DNA of 64,000 bases from positions 1-64,000 of the forward strand of contig JBATXM010000077.1 of assembly GCA_049673305.1 (NCBI GenBank), written 5' to 3'. Made by a program: the position numbers and the translations under genes. Shown in pieces: positions 7,276 to 17,700 of the stretch (the stretch's first letter is position 1; each line of letters opens with the position of its first letter). Source of the stretch: GCA-003244245 sp049673305 (lineage in GTDB: Bacteria; Actinomycetota; Actinomycetes; Mycobacteriales; Pseudonocardiaceae). The notes under the pieces were generated by a model. The model worked only from the letters and a program-made list of their open reading frames with translations, did no database searches and was not told the origin of the DNA.

Positions 7276-10021
7276 ACGTGACCAGCCCTCCGATCAGGAT
7301 CAGTACCCCGCGACGGTCGCCACCCCCGCTGGCCCCAGCGTTTCTTACGGTGTTGCTCACGGGGGTTCGAGCCGGCGCGGCCACAAGCTTCCCGGGGAGG
7401 CGGCGGTTCCCAGCTACACCCCGGCCATCGCGCTGCGCTCCATCGACGGCCACCTGGTGCGCAACGGGCAGGAGGTCTACGCCTGGTACCGGCTCGCTTC
7501 GCAGCGCTGGTCATTCCGCTCGGATTCGCAACGCCAGGATCTGATCCACGCCATCGCTGGGCAGTACGCGGAGTTGCAGGGCCGGTGGATGCACCTGCGG
7601 GTCACCGCCCGCCCTTACCCGATTCGGATGTGGGCTGAGGCGCACGTGCGCAACGCGGTGGGGCGGCTTCCCGACACCCCTGGCGCGCTGTCCTTCGACG
7701 ATTACATGATCGGTGAACAGCAGCAGCTGCTGGGGCACTCGATGGCCGAGAAGGAGGTCTATCTCGGCGTGCAGGTGCAGACCCGCTCCATGGTGGACCG
7801 GGTCGTGGAACGGGCCGCGCCGGTACTGCGGCGGGTGTTCCCCACCGCTGTGGACGCCGAGCTGGTCGCGATCGACGCCGAAGTCGAGCACCTCGATGAC
7901 GTGATCAGCGTCGCCGGGCTGGAGGGCCGGCCGGTTACCGCCGGGGAGATGTCCTGGTTGATGCACCGATCGTGTTCGTTGGGACTGCCCGCCCCGCGAA
8001 ACCTGCCCGCAGTGCCCGGAGCTACCTGGGAACCCGAGGATCTGGCCAGTTTCACCGACGCCGCGGACTTCCACGCCGAGCCCTACGCGCCCACTCTCAC
8101 GGTCTGCGGTCGCACCGGCTCCAATGCCGGGATCGCCCGACACGTCGTGGTGCTCACCGTGGGGCAGATGCACGGGTTGCGGATCCCGGAGATCGACGAT
8201 CCCTGGGTGCAGCGCTCGGACCGCCTGCCGGCCGGGGTCGAATGGTCAGCACGCATCTATGTGCGCCGCCCTGAGGAGGTGGCAGGTGAGCTGCAGCGGC
8301 AGATGAACAAGGTGCGGTCCCAGGTGCGGCACTACACCGACGAGCACGACCTCGAGCCGCCGCAGAGCCTGGTTCGCCAAGCCACCCGGGTGCTGGAGAT
8401 CGACGATGAGATGACGTCAGGCTTCACCGCGCTGGGCACCCGGGTGCGGTCGTGGTGGCGGGTAGCGGTCTCGGGGCCCACTGAGCGCGATGCGCTGCGG
8501 TTGGCGCAACAGCTCTTGGATCTTTACAAGCCCAAGATCGCCATCGAGCATCCGGAGGCGCAGTACGCGCTGGCCCGCGAGTTCATCCCGGGTGAGCCGC
8601 TGTCCTCCGGTGCCTACCTCCGCCGCGGCTCGGTGATCTGGGCGGCCGCCGCGGTGCCCACCGCCACCGCGGAGGTGGGGGACCGGCGCGGCATCCTGCT
8701 CGGCGAGACGTGCACCGCCACTCGGCGTCCGGTCGCCTGGGACCCGTGGATGGCCCAGGAGATTCGGGACTCCTCCGGGTTGACCGCGCTGGTGGCCGGG
8801 CTCGGTGGTGGCAAGTCCTTCCTGGGTGGTGGCATCGTGTACAAGACGCTGCGTTCTGGCGCGTACTGGACTCTGCTGGATCCCTCCGGCCCGCTGGCCA
8901 AGCTGTGTGAGCTGCCCGAGCTGCGGCCCTACGCCCGGCCGATCAACTTGCTCAACGCCCAGCCCGGCATCCTCAACCCGTACCGGGTGGTCGCTGAGCC
9001 CGAGCTGGCGCATTTCCTCGACGAGGAGGACCCCGAGCGGGCCTGGCGGCGGGAAAGAGCGCTGGCTGCCGCCACCCGGCGCCGGCTGGTGCTCGACGTG
9101 CTCACCGGGGTGCTGCCCTTCGAGGTCGCCCGGATGGCGAAGACCCGCATCGTGCTGCTGCGGGCGGTCCGTACGGTCGGTGGGCGCCCCGACGCCCATC
9201 CCGGGCAGGTGTTCGAGATGCTGCGCCGTGACCCTTCCGAACATCATGAGCACGCCAACGTGGTCGCCGACTTTCTCGATGAGATGCGCGAGCGGATGTC
9301 GCTGCTCATTCCGGAGAAAGGCGCTGACCCTTACACCGAGGTGCGCGATGACCGGCTGACGGTGCTCACCATGTCCGGCCTGGCCCTACCCAAGGACAAC
9401 ATCGGCCGGGAGCACTGGACTGATGCCGAGTCACTGGGGGTGGAGTTGCTCAACCTTGCGGCCTGGCTGACCCAGCGCTCGATCTACGAGCGTCCTCGCG
9501 ACCAGCGCAAGGGAGTCTGGATTGACGAGGCGTTCTTCCTGTCCGAGGTCCCCACTGGCCGGGTACTGATGAATCGCTTCGCCCGGGACTCCCGCAAGTG
9601 GAATGTGCGGGTGCTGCTGTCGTCGCAGATCCCGGCTGACTTCCTCAAGATCCAGGGTTTCGTGTCGCTGTTGGACTCGGTCTTCGTCGGGAGGCTCGAC
9701 GATGGGCCCGCGCAGTCTGACGCGTTGCGACTGCTCAAGGTTCCCGTGGGGGTGGGATATGAGCAGGTGGTGGCCTCGCTGGGGCGCCGACCAGGCGGTG
9801 ACCGCGTGACGACGGAGCGGGACCGGGCACCTCGGCAATTCATCTTCGGCGACGGTGCCGGTGGGGTGGAACGGATCCGGGCGGACTTCTCCGGCGCGCA
9901 TCTGGAGCATCTGTGCGCCGCGCTGGACACCACTCCGGATGCCCTGCGCGGCGATCTACCCGGCGCTGAGCTGCCCGGCGGAAGTAGTTCTCCAACGGTC
10001 GCGGTCAGGGCGCGAGCATGA
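7241..10021 (+). CDS. VirB4/TraC-like secretion ATPase
   Basis: A 926-residue protein. The C-terminal half is a RecA/HerA-type ATPase with Walker A AGLGGGKSF near residue 523 and Walker B GVWIDEAFFL near residue 757. The N-terminal half lacks obvious helices and matches the non-catalytic domain of VirB4 proteins. VirB4 ATPases sit at the inner face of the membrane and power assembly and transport in type IV secretion systems. GTG at 7241 is preceded by GGAAGGAG with eight bases of spacing; longer open frames upstream read through the previous gene. The stop overlaps the next start (ATGA). Confidence 0.75.
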   Translation: MFGLRRPPDRNERDQPSDQDQYPATVATPAGPSVSYGVAHGGSSRRGHKLPGEAAVPSYTPAIALRSIDGHLVRNGQEVYAWYRLASQRWSFRSDSQRQDLIHAIAGQYAELQGRWMHLRVTARPYPIRMWAEAHVRNAVGRLPDTPGALSFDDYMIGEQQQLLGHSMAEKEVYLGVQVQTRSMVDRVVERAAPVLRRVFPTAVDAELVAIDAEVEHLDDVISVAGLEGRPVTAGEMSWLMHRSCSLGLPAPRNLPAVPGATWEPEDLASFTDAADFHAEPYAPTLTVCGRTGSNAGIARHVVVLTVGQMHGLRIPEIDDPWVQRSDRLPAGVEWSARIYVRRPEEVAGELQRQMNKVRSQVRHYTDEHDLEPPQSLVRQATRVLEIDDEMTSGFTALGTRVRSWWRVAVSGPTERDALRLAQQLLDLYKPKIAIEHPEAQYALAREFIPGEPLSSGAYLRRGSVIWAAAAVPTATAEVGDRRGILLGETCTATRRPVAWDPWMAQEIRDSSGLTALVAGLGGGKSFLGGGIVYKTLRSGAYWTLLDPSGPLAKLCELPELRPYARPINLLNAQPGILNPYRVVAEPELAHFLDEEDPERAWRRERALAAATRRRLVLDVLTGVLPFEVARMAKTRIVLLRAVRTVGGRPDAHPGQVFEMLRRDPSEHHEHANVVADFLDEMRERMSLLIPEKGADPYTEVRDDRLTVLTMSGLALPKDNIGREHWTDAESLGVELLNLAAWLTQRSIYERPRDQRKGVWIDEAFFLSEVPTGRVLMNRFARDSRKWNVRVLLSSQIPADFLKIQGFVSLLDSVFVGRLDDGPAQSDALRLLKVPVGVGYEQVVASLGRRPGGDRVTTERDRAPRQFIFGDGAGGVERIRADFSGAHLEHLCAALDTTPDALRGDLPGAELPGGSSSPTVAVRARA

Positions 10022-11910
10022 GAATCCCGATGCTGGGCGCCAGGAGAATCGCCGCACTCCTCATGGCGGTCATCGCTATGCTCAGTGTGCAGGCGGCCCT
10101 GGGTTCGCCGGCCCTGGGTTCGCCGGTGCTGGCGCAGGTCCCGGGAGTCGACGACTGCAAGCAAGCGCCCAACCCGGAACGGCCCGGGTCCGGCATGGTC
10201 GGTGCCATCGACCCCACGCCGCTGCAAGCTGGCGCGCCGAACAGTGTGTACGCCGAAGTGGGTTACGCCGGGCTGGTCTGGCATACCTACGACCTGGGTT
10301 GCGGTCCTTCAGGCCTGCGCAACCCGAACGCGGTGATTGACACCTGGACGGGCAACCTGCTGTTCGATGTCGGCAAGGCGATTATCGGTGCCACTAACGG
10401 GCTGCACTACGCGCTCGCCGACGGGGGTATGCTGGCCCCGCTGAACGACCTGATCGTCTCCGGCACGGTCGCGTTGTATGACAGCGTGTACGCGCCGTGG
10501 TTCGGGCTGGTCGCGGTGCTGCTGGCGATTGTGCTGTTCCGGTCGATCTGGCGGGGCGACCTTGCCACCGTCAGCAAACGCGCGGCGTGGGCTCTGGCCG
10601 GCATCTGGCTGGCGGTCGCCACCTACCTCACCCCGCTGCTGTATACCCAGGTCCTTGACGGGGTCCTGCTCGAGGGCAGCAACCAGGTGCGCACCGGTTT
10701 TCTCAACGATGTCGGGATCGAGCAGCGGGATGCGTTGCCGACCCTGCTGCATGACCAGATCATCTACCGAAATTGGCTACGCGGGGAGTTCGGCTCTCCG
10801 GACGGTCCGCAGGCCGCCCAACTCGGGCGGGACCTGCTTCGCGCGCAGGCCTACACCAAGCAGGAGATCGCAGCCGGCGCGGATGATCCGAAATCCGGCG
10901 TCGCGGACCGTAAGAAGCAGGGGTACAAGGCCATCGCCGAGCGCACGGGCAGCGCCTACGGCTACTTCCAGGGCCTGGATGGCAACCGGATTGGCGTGGG
11001 GTTTTTGGCCGCGCTGCAGGCAGTGATGTTCGGGTTGTTCCAGCTGCTCGCCCAGGCCGCGTTGCTGCTGGCCCAGGTGCTGCTGCGGGTGGTGATCCTG
11101 CTCGGCCCCGTCATCGGCTTGATCGCGATCCTGCATCACGACATCCTGCGCGGGGTCGGTCGTGCGGCTGGTGCCGCGATGCTCAACATTGTCGTGCTCT
11201 CGGCGTTGGCCGCGTTGCACACGCTGGTGATGGTGTGGGTGTTCGATCCCGCCCGCAACATCTCGGTGCTCGCCCAGATGCTGCTCGCCGGGATGATCAC
11301 GTTGGTGATGTTGCTGGTGGCCCGCCCAATTCGGCGGATGTGGCAGATGACGGAGCTCGCGGTCGGCGCGGTGGGTGGCGCGCTGCCTGCCGCCCCACCG
11401 GGTGTGCTGGCTCGGCTACGACGGCACCAGCCAGGTGCCGAGGCCACTGCTTCTGAGCGGTTCTGGGAGGAGGCTCGCGGTAGCGAGGCCGATACCGGCG
11501 TGCCGACCGAGAACGTTGCCTCTGGCAGTCGCGGGCGTCCGGAGGCTGGCGCCCAGGTCAGGGTCGCGGCCGAGCGGTTGGACCGCCACCCGAGCGCCCG
11601 GGTGGATGCCCCGACGGAGACCCGGGTGGATTCCCGGGCGCAGACGTGGGTGGGTGCCCGGGTGGATGCCAGAACGGGTGATCAGGCGGCGTTGCCGGCC
11701 GGATTCAGCGCCACCGCGCCAGGCCGCGCCCGGATCGGTGAGGACCCGGTGTACGTGCCCTCAGCGGTCAGTAACCCGCGCGCCGCGCCACGGCCAGCTG
11801 AGCTGGAAGAGGTGGCCGGGCGCCCAGTATGGGTCGTGTACCGTCCCTCGGCCGGTCTGGAAGTCGGCCTGGAACGCACTGACGGTGCCAGCCCCCGGAC
11901 GATGGACTGA
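10018..11910 (+). CDS. Polytopic membrane protein, VirB6/TrbL-like
   Basis: A 630-residue protein with an N-terminal signal sequence (RRIAALLMAVIAMLSVQAAL) and about five to six further helices between residues 150 and 440, including a very hydrophobic run in the middle. This is the layout of VirB6/TrbL channel subunits. The last 170 residues are a hydrophilic Ala/Arg/Asp-rich tail with repeated RVDA/RVDS elements, probably cytoplasmic and disordered. It is coupled to the VirB4-like gene by ATGA. The family call rests on topology and context, not on a sharp motif. Confidence 0.6.
   Translation: MRIPMLGARRIAALLMAVIAMLSVQAALGSPALGSPVLAQVPGVDDCKQAPNPERPGSGMVGAIDPTPLQAGAPNSVYAEVGYAGLVWHTYDLGCGPSGLRNPNAVIDTWTGNLLFDVGKAIIGATNGLHYALADGGMLAPLNDLIVSGTVALYDSVYAPWFGLVAVLLAIVLFRSIWRGDLATVSKRAAWALAGIWLAVATYLTPLLYTQVLDGVLLEGSNQVRTGFLNDVGIEQRDALPTLLHDQIIYRNWLRGEFGSPDGPQAAQLGRDLLRAQAYTKQEIAAGADDPKSGVADRKKQGYKAIAERTGSAYGYFQGLDGNRIGVGFLAALQAVMFGLFQLLAQAALLLAQVLLRVVILLGPVIGLIAILHHDILRGVGRAAGAAMLNIVVLSALAALHTLVMVWVFDPARNISVLAQMLLAGMITLVMLLVARPIRRMWQMTELAVGAVGGALPAAPPGVLARLRRHQPGAEATASERFWEEARGSEADTGVPTENVASGSRGRPEAGAQVRVAAERLDRHPSARVDAPTETRVDSRAQTWVGARVDARTGDQAALPAGFSATAPGRARIGEDPVYVPSAVSNPRAAPRPAELEEVAGRPVWVVYRPSAGLEVGLERTDGASPRTMD
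10096..10125 (+). repeat. 15-bp tandem duplication inside the TrbL-like gene
   Basis: The unit GCCCTGGGTTCGCCG occurs twice without a gap (10096-10110, 10111-10125). It encodes a duplicated ALGSP just after the signal sequence. It keeps frame, so it is a length polymorphism candidate. Confidence 0.8.
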
Positions 11911-11925
11911 CCGGGGACAATCGAC

Positions 11926-12507
11926 GTGCCGATCCGCACCCACCGTGGCCGCGCAGCCGTCTATCGCAAGTTTTGGGGCGCCCCAGTGCGCTCGCCCAAG
12001 CACCTCGCCGTCACCGTGCTCGCTCTGGTTCTGATCGTCATCGGCGCGCAGCGGGCGCTGCCCGGGAGCCGAACGAGCTCGGTTCCCGCAGTGCCCTCGA
12101 AGAACCCGAGAGTCAGCTCGTTGGTCCCGGCGCCACAGCTGGCGCTGCCCGAAACGGGCAGCGCCGCCCGTCCCCGGGTGCCCTTCTCCAGCATCCCCGC
12201 TCCGGCCGCCGCGCTCACCGTCGCACGCTCCTGGGTACAGGCGTTTCTCACCGTCCCGAAGGGCATCACTTCGGCGCGGTGGGTCGAGCAGCTGCGTCCC
12301 TACACCACCGATGACTTATTCCCGCAACTTCAGTCCATTGACCCCGCGAACGTGCCCATCGCTCAGATCAGCGAGGCGCCGAGGACACTCAGCGTAGGAG
12401 CGGGCTCGGCTGAGGTGGACGTGCCCACCACCTCGGTCGTGCTACGGCTGTTGCTGGTCTCCACTCCCGCCGGCTGGCGGGTCGCCAGCTACGAGCGGGC
12501 CGGTTGA
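11926..12507 (+). CDS. Bitopic protein, VirB8/TcpC-like
   Basis: The product has about 193 residues: a short cytoplasmic basic N-terminus, one helix (HLAVTVLALVLIVIGAQ, about residues 26-42), a Pro/Ser-rich linker and an external domain. That domain starts with ALTVARSWVQAFLTVP and ends with a beta-rich segment (VVLRLLLVSTPAGWRVASYE). This matches the NTF2-like fold of VirB8/TcpC scaffold proteins. It lies between the TrbL-like and the NlpC/P60 genes in the same direction. The call depends on architecture and neighbours. Confidence 0.5.
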   Translation: MPIRTHRGRAAVYRKFWGAPVRSPKHLAVTVLALVLIVIGAQRALPGSRTSSVPAVPSKNPRVSSLVPAPQLALPETGSAARPRVPFSSIPAPAAALTVARSWVQAFLTVPKGITSARWVEQLRPYTTDDLFPQLQSIDPANVPIAQISEAPRTLSVGAGSAEVDVPTTSVVLRLLLVSTPAGWRVASYERAG

Positions 12508-12510
12508 GCC

Positions 12511-13521
12511 ATGCGGCGGTGGCTGGTGGGGCTTCTGGCTGTCGGCTTGCTCGGTGGCCTCATCGCGTTGGCCGCGATCTCAGTCCTGCTCGGTGGCGTC
12601 GGTTCCAGCGATTTCATGTTTGGTGCGCCGTGCGGCCCGGTTCTCGCATCCACCGATCCCAACGAATCTCCCCGAGTGGCCGTCCGGGCCAGTGACCTCG
12701 ATCAGGAACAACGGGCCATCGTGGAGCAGATCATCGCGATCGGCAAGCAGCGCCGGCTGCCGCCGCGAGCTTGGCAGATCGCCATCCAGGCGGGGATGAC
12801 CGAGTCCCGCCTGCATAACCTGCACTATGGCGACCGGGACTCGCTGGGTATCTTCCAGATGCGCCCCTCGCAGGGGTGGGGCAGCGCCGCCCAGGTCACC
12901 GATCCCGGCTACGAGATCAACAAGTTCTATGACGTGCTGCTGACGGTTCCCGGTTGGGAAACCCTGCGGCCAGGTGATTCCGCGCAGGCCATCGAGCGGT
13001 CGGCCTTCCCGGCGCGCTACCACCAGTGGGAACCGTTGGCCGTCACCGTGATCGGCGCGGTAGGCGGGGACGTCACGGAGTTCACCCGGGTGTCCTGCAG
13101 CGCGCCGCTCCCACCGGTTGCATCCTCTGAGGTTGCCGAGCGGGCAATGCGCTACGCGCTGGGCGAGGTCGGCAAGCCCTACGTCTGGGGTGCTACCGGG
13201 CCCAATGCCTACGACTGCTCGGGGTTGATGTTGCGAGCGTACGAGGCGGCCGGGATCACGCTGCCCCGGGTGGCGGCACAGCAGTACTGGGCTGGCGCTC
13301 AGCTGCCAGTGCGCCAAGCGCAACCCGGGGACCTGCTGTTCTGGGGTTACGACCACTCGAACCCGGATACCATCCACCATGTCGCAATGTACCTGGGTAA
13401 CGGTCGTATGGTCGAAGCGGCGAATCAAACGGTGCCGCTGCGCCAGCGGGCTGTGAGCTTCGAGGAGCACGAGTTAATGCCGCTCGCGGTCCGGCCCGGC
13501 GTGCCGGTCGCGAAGGCCTGA
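12511..13521 (+). CDS. NlpC/P60 cell-wall hydrolase of the secretion block
   Basis: A 336-residue exported protein. A signal anchor occupies residues 5-30. A helical domain (about 60-190) contains IAIQAGMTESRL and SLGIFQMRPSQGWG, resembling a lytic-transglycosylase-like segment. The C-terminal NlpC/P60 domain has the catalytic Cys in AYDCSGLMLRAY (C236) and the His in HHVAMYLGNGRMVEA (about residue 290). Such enzymes open peptidoglycan locally for conjugation-type machines. It starts three bases after the VirB8-like stop, consistent with one operon. Confidence 0.8.
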   Translation: MRRWLVGLLAVGLLGGLIALAAISVLLGGVGSSDFMFGAPCGPVLASTDPNESPRVAVRASDLDQEQRAIVEQIIAIGKQRRLPPRAWQIAIQAGMTESRLHNLHYGDRDSLGIFQMRPSQGWGSAAQVTDPGYEINKFYDVLLTVPGWETLRPGDSAQAIERSAFPARYHQWEPLAVTVIGAVGGDVTEFTRVSCSAPLPPVASSEVAERAMRYALGEVGKPYVWGATGPNAYDCSGLMLRAYEAAGITLPRVAAQQYWAGAQLPVRQAQPGDLLFWGYDHSNPDTIHHVAMYLGNGRMVEAANQTVPLRQRAVSFEEHELMPLAVRPGVPVAKA

Positions 13522-13536
13522 CATCTGGAGGTGAAG

Positions 13537-13962
13537 GTGTACGCGTCAGACCCGATCCCGCGGCCGGCCGGTCGCCCGGCTTCGGCCACCCCGCTACGGG
13601 ACCATCTCGAGCTGACCAAGCTGGGGGTCAACGAGGGCTATGTCGTGTTGCCCCGGTCGCTGGCCGAGGAAATGCCCTTGCCCTGGCAGCAGCAGATGGC
13701 CTACCTCATCGACGAGCTGCATCACACCTACGGCGACCTGCCATGGCCGGTCTACCGGGTGGTGCCCAGCCGCGTCGAACGGCTGGTCGACCTTGACGAG
13801 GGCCAGCTCAGCGAGGCCGGCTACCTGCTCGAGATCGACGCCAACGGCGAGCTGGTGTACCGAGATCGAAACGACGCCGTGGTATCCGACCCGCAGTCCA
13901 CGGAGGTCATGGTGTCCTGCCTGGACCCGATACCCCGCCGCCCGCCGGCCATCAGTGGGTGA
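13537..13962 (+). CDS. Conserved-looking hypothetical protein at the end of the secretion block
   Basis: The product has about 141 residues and no signal peptide or helix, so it is probably cytosolic. Readable stretches include LTKLGVNEGYVVLPRSLAEE and MAYLIDELHHTYGDLPWPVY. GTG at 13537 has GGAGG five bases upstream; a GTG at 13531 overlaps that site. The gene lies 15 bases after the hydrolase and its end overlaps npdG by four bases. I do not recognise the family. Position suggests a role with the membrane block. Confidence 0.6.
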   Translation: MYASDPIPRPAGRPASATPLRDHLELTKLGVNEGYVVLPRSLAEEMPLPWQQQMAYLIDELHHTYGDLPWPVYRVVPSRVERLVDLDEGQLSEAGYLLEIDANGELVYRDRNDAVVSDPQSTEVMVSCLDPIPRRPPAISG

Positions 13963-14651
13963 CCCAGCAGCCGATGACTCGGCCTGACCTGTCGCGGCTC
14001 ACGATCGGGGTTCTCGGCGGCACTGGTCCGCAGGGCCGCGGCTTGGCCTACCGCTGGGCGCTTGCCGGCCTGTCGGTGGTCATCGGTTCCCGAGACGTCC
14101 CTCGGGCCGAGCACACCGCAGCCTTGCTGCGGGAACGCGCTGACTCACGGCGAGTGTCCGGCATGGACAATGCCGGTGCTGCCGCCGCATCGGATCTGGT
14201 CGTCGTGGCGGTGCCCTTCGATGCTCACGCCACGCTGCTCACCTCGCTGCGCGCACCACTGGCTGGCACAATCGTGATCGACTGCGTGAGCCCGCTCGAG
14301 TTCGACAACCGGGGCCCGTGCCTGCGGGTGGTGCCAGAGGGCAGCGCCGCCCAGCAGGCCCAGGCCCTGCTCCCTGAATCTCGGGTGACCGCCGCGTTTC
14401 ATCATGTTTCCGCAGTGCTGCTGGAGGATTCCGAGGTGAGCAGTCTGGACATCGACGTGCTGGTGTTGGGCGATGACCGGGAGGCTACCGACCTGGTGTG
14501 CGCCCTCGCCGCCGTGATACCTGGGGCGCGCGGCATCTACGGCGGGCGGCTGCGCAATGCCAGCCAGGTGGAGGCGCTCACCGCCAACCTCATCGCGATC
14601 AACAGGCGATACCACACGCACGCCGGGATCCGGATCACCGGCTTTGCGTAG
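13959..14651 (+). CDS. npdG: NADPH-dependent F420 reductase
   Basis: Soluble Rossmann enzyme that moves hydride between NADPH and coenzyme F420. The N-terminal nucleotide site reads IGVLGGTGPQGRGLAYRWA, with SR after the second strand (VVIGSRD) as expected for NADP. The middle has VVVAVPFDAH and IVIDCVSPLEF, and the C-terminal domain ends with LTANLIAINRRYHTHAGIRI, all typical of NpdG. About 230 residues is the usual length. GTG overlaps the stop of the previous gene by four bases, so it is probably co-transcribed with it. The presence of NpdG implies that the organism makes F420. Confidence 0.85.
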   Translation: MTQQPMTRPDLSRLTIGVLGGTGPQGRGLAYRWALAGLSVVIGSRDVPRAEHTAALLRERADSRRVSGMDNAGAAAASDLVVVAVPFDAHATLLTSLRAPLAGTIVIDCVSPLEFDNRGPCLRVVPEGSAAQQAQALLPESRVTAAFHHVSAVLLEDSEVSSLDIDVLVLGDDREATDLVCALAAVIPGARGIYGGRLRNASQVEALTANLIAINRRYHTHAGIRITGFA

Positions 14652-14739
14652 CGCTGAGCGCTGAGCGCCCCTCCCGAGCCACTACCATGCTCGGGCATGC
14701 GGTTGCAGTAGGGGAGCAGCAGGGAGGGTCCGGCGCACC

Positions 14740-17700
14740 GTGCACTTGAAGAGCCTGACGCTGAAGGGCTTCAAGTCCTTCGCCTCGGCTACCACGCTGC
14801 GCTTTGAACCCGGCATCACCTGCGTCGTGGGTCCCAATGGCTCGGGCAAGTCCAACGTGGTGGACGCGCTGTCCTGGGTGATGGGGGAGCAGGGCGCCAA
14901 GGCCCTGCGCGGTGGCAAGATGGAGGACGTCATCTTTGCCGGCACCGCTGACCGTCCCCCGCTGGGCCGCGCCGAGGTCACTCTGACCATTGACAACACT
15001 GACGGTGCGCTGCCCATCGACTATACTGAGGTGTCGGTCACCCGGCGGATGTTCCGGGACGGGGCTAGCGAGTACGAGATCAACGGCAGCGCCTGCCGGC
15101 TGCTCGACGTCCAGGAGCTGCTCTCGGACTCCGGGATTGGCCGCGAGATGCACGTCATCGTCGGGCAGGGCAAGCTCGACTCGATTCTGCAGTCCAAACC
15201 CGAGGATCGCCGCGCGTTCATTGAGGAAGCCGCCGGCGTCCTCAAGCACCGCAAGCGCAAGGAAAAGGCGCTGCGCAAGCTGGAAGCCATGCAGGCCAAC
15301 CTGGCCCGGCTGTCCGACCTCACCGCCGAGCTGCGTCGCCAGCTCAAGCCGCTGGGCAAGCAGGCCGAGATCGCCCGGCGGGCGCAGGCCGTGCAGGCCG
15401 ATCTGCGTGACTCCTGGCTGCGGCTGCACGCTGAGGATCTGGTTACCCTGCGTGAGACGGTTGCCAGGGACGAGGCCGACGAGGCGAGCGCCAGAGCCCG
15501 TCGGGCCGAGGTGGACAGCGCGCTGGACGCGGCCCACGCTGAGCAGACCGGCCTGGAGGAACAGCTCGCCGTCACCACCCCTCGGTTGGCGGCGGCGCAG
15601 GACACCTGGTACCAACTCTCGGCGTTAGCTGAGCGGCTGCGGGGCACGGTGGCGCTGGCGGTGCAGCGAGCCCGGCACCTCTGCGCCCCCACCGAGCAGC
15701 AACGCCCCGGTCGGGACCCCGACGAGCTGGAGCGTGAGGCCGAGGCCGCACAGGCCACCGAGGCTGAGCTGCACGCGGTGGTGGAGCAGGCCCAGGCGAC
15801 TCTGTCTGACGCCCTGGACCGGCGGGTCGAGCTGGAGCAGGCGCTCGCCGACGCCGAGCGGGTGCACCTGGCCGTGGTGCGCTCCGTCGCCGATCGGCGG
15901 GAGGGGTTGGCCCGGCTCACCGGCCAGGTCGAGGCGCTTCGGTCCACATCGGGCGCCACCGAGGAAGAGATCGAGCGGTTGTCCAGCGCGCTGGCCGAAG
16001 CCAGAGAACGGGCGCACGGCGCCCACCGGGAATTCGAGGAGCTGCGGCACAAGCTCGACGCCCTGCATGCCGGTGAGGTCGAGCTCGACGCGCGGCACGA
16101 GGCGGCGTTGGCCGCGCATGCCATCGCCGCGCGGCGCAGCGCCGAGCTTGCCGGGGCACACCGGGAGGCCGAGCAGCAGCGGGCTTCCTGGCGGGCCCGG
16201 GTGGAGGCGCTCTCGATCGGCCTGACCCGCAAGGACGGTTCGCAACCGTTGCTGGCCGCCGGGTTGCCCGGCGTGGCGGGCTCGGTTGCCGCACTACTCA
16301 CCGTGGACCCTGGCGCCGAGGCCGCCGTGGCGGCCGCCCTGGGTGCCGCGGCGGATGCGCTGGCGGTGTCCGACGTGGACGTTGCGGCCACTGCGCTGTC
16401 TCTGTTGCGGGCGCAGGACGCTGGCCGTACTGGCCTGCTCGTTGGTGGTGCGCCAGCTACGGTGGACCGCCGCACGTGGCCGGAACTGCCGGCCGGGGCG
16501 CGCTGGGCGGTGGATCTTCTCCAGGCGCCGCAGACGCTGTGTCCCGCGTTGCACCGGCTGCTGGAGCGTACCGCTGTGGTCAGCGACCTGGACGCGGCCC
16601 GGGCGCTGGTCGCCGCAGCGCCCAGCCTGCGGGCCGTGACCGTCGCCGGCGACGTGCTCGGCGCCGATTGGGCGCAGGGCGGGTCAGGCCGCAGCTTGAG
16701 CGTCATCGAGGTGCAGGCCGCCGTCGAGGACGGTCAGACCCGGCTGGCGGAGTCGGAAACAAGAGTCGAGCGCCTCGCCGCGCAGCTCGAGGGGGCCAGC
16801 GCCGAGGAGACTGACCGCGCCGAGGACGTCGATAACACCCTGGCTGCCCTGCATGAGTCGGACGCGGAACTAGCTGCGATCGCCGAGCAGCTCGCGCGGC
16901 TCGGCCAGGCGGCCCGTTCCGGGTCTGAAGAGGCCGACCGGATACACCGCCAGCGCGACGAGATGGAGACGCGCCGGGCCGGCGCGTTGCGGAGCCTGGC
17001 TGAGCTGGAAGAGCGGTTACGGCTGGCTCAGGACGAGTCGGTGGATAGTGAACCGGACACCTCTGAGCGTGACGAAGCCGTCGCGGTGCTGGGTACCGCG
17101 CGCAGCGAGGAGGTCGAGGCTCGGCTGGCGCTGCGCACGGCCGAGGAGCGGGCCCGGGCGCTGGCCGGTCGGGCGCAGGGGTTGCGTCGCAGCGCCCAGG
17201 CGGAGCGGATGGCCCGGCAGCGGGCTGCCGCCGTGGCGCAAGCTCGTCAACGTGGCGCCGCGGTGGCAGCGGCGGTGGTGCGGGCCGGGGAGTTCGCGAT
17301 GGACCGCATCGAGATATCGCTGCGGAGGGCTGCGGCCGAGCGGGACGCGGTGGTCGTCGAGCGGGCGCAACGAGAGCAGCGCCTGGCCGAGGCCCGGGCC
17401 CGGGTTCGCCAGCTCGCTGAAGAGCTGGACAAGCTCACCAACACGGTGCATCGCGACGAGCTGCTGCGCGCGGGGCAGCGGCTGCGCATCGAGCAGCTTG
17501 AGACCAAGATCTCCGAGGACTTCGGCATCGGCCTCGATGACCTCATCGCGGAGTACGGACCCGCCGTGCCGGTGCCGCCGGCAGCAAGCGAGCTGGCCGA
17601 CTACGAGGCGGCGGCCCAGCGCGGCGAGCAGATCAGCGCCCCGCTGCCAACTCCCTACGACCGGGCCGTGCAGTCCCGCCGCGCCCAGCGCGCCGAACGC

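Noticed and set aside
15021..16706. 561-codon Ser/Arg-rich open frame antisense to smc
   Set aside because: Composition is an artefact of the reverse complement of Ala/Glu/Arg coiled-coil codons; smc is certain on the other strand.
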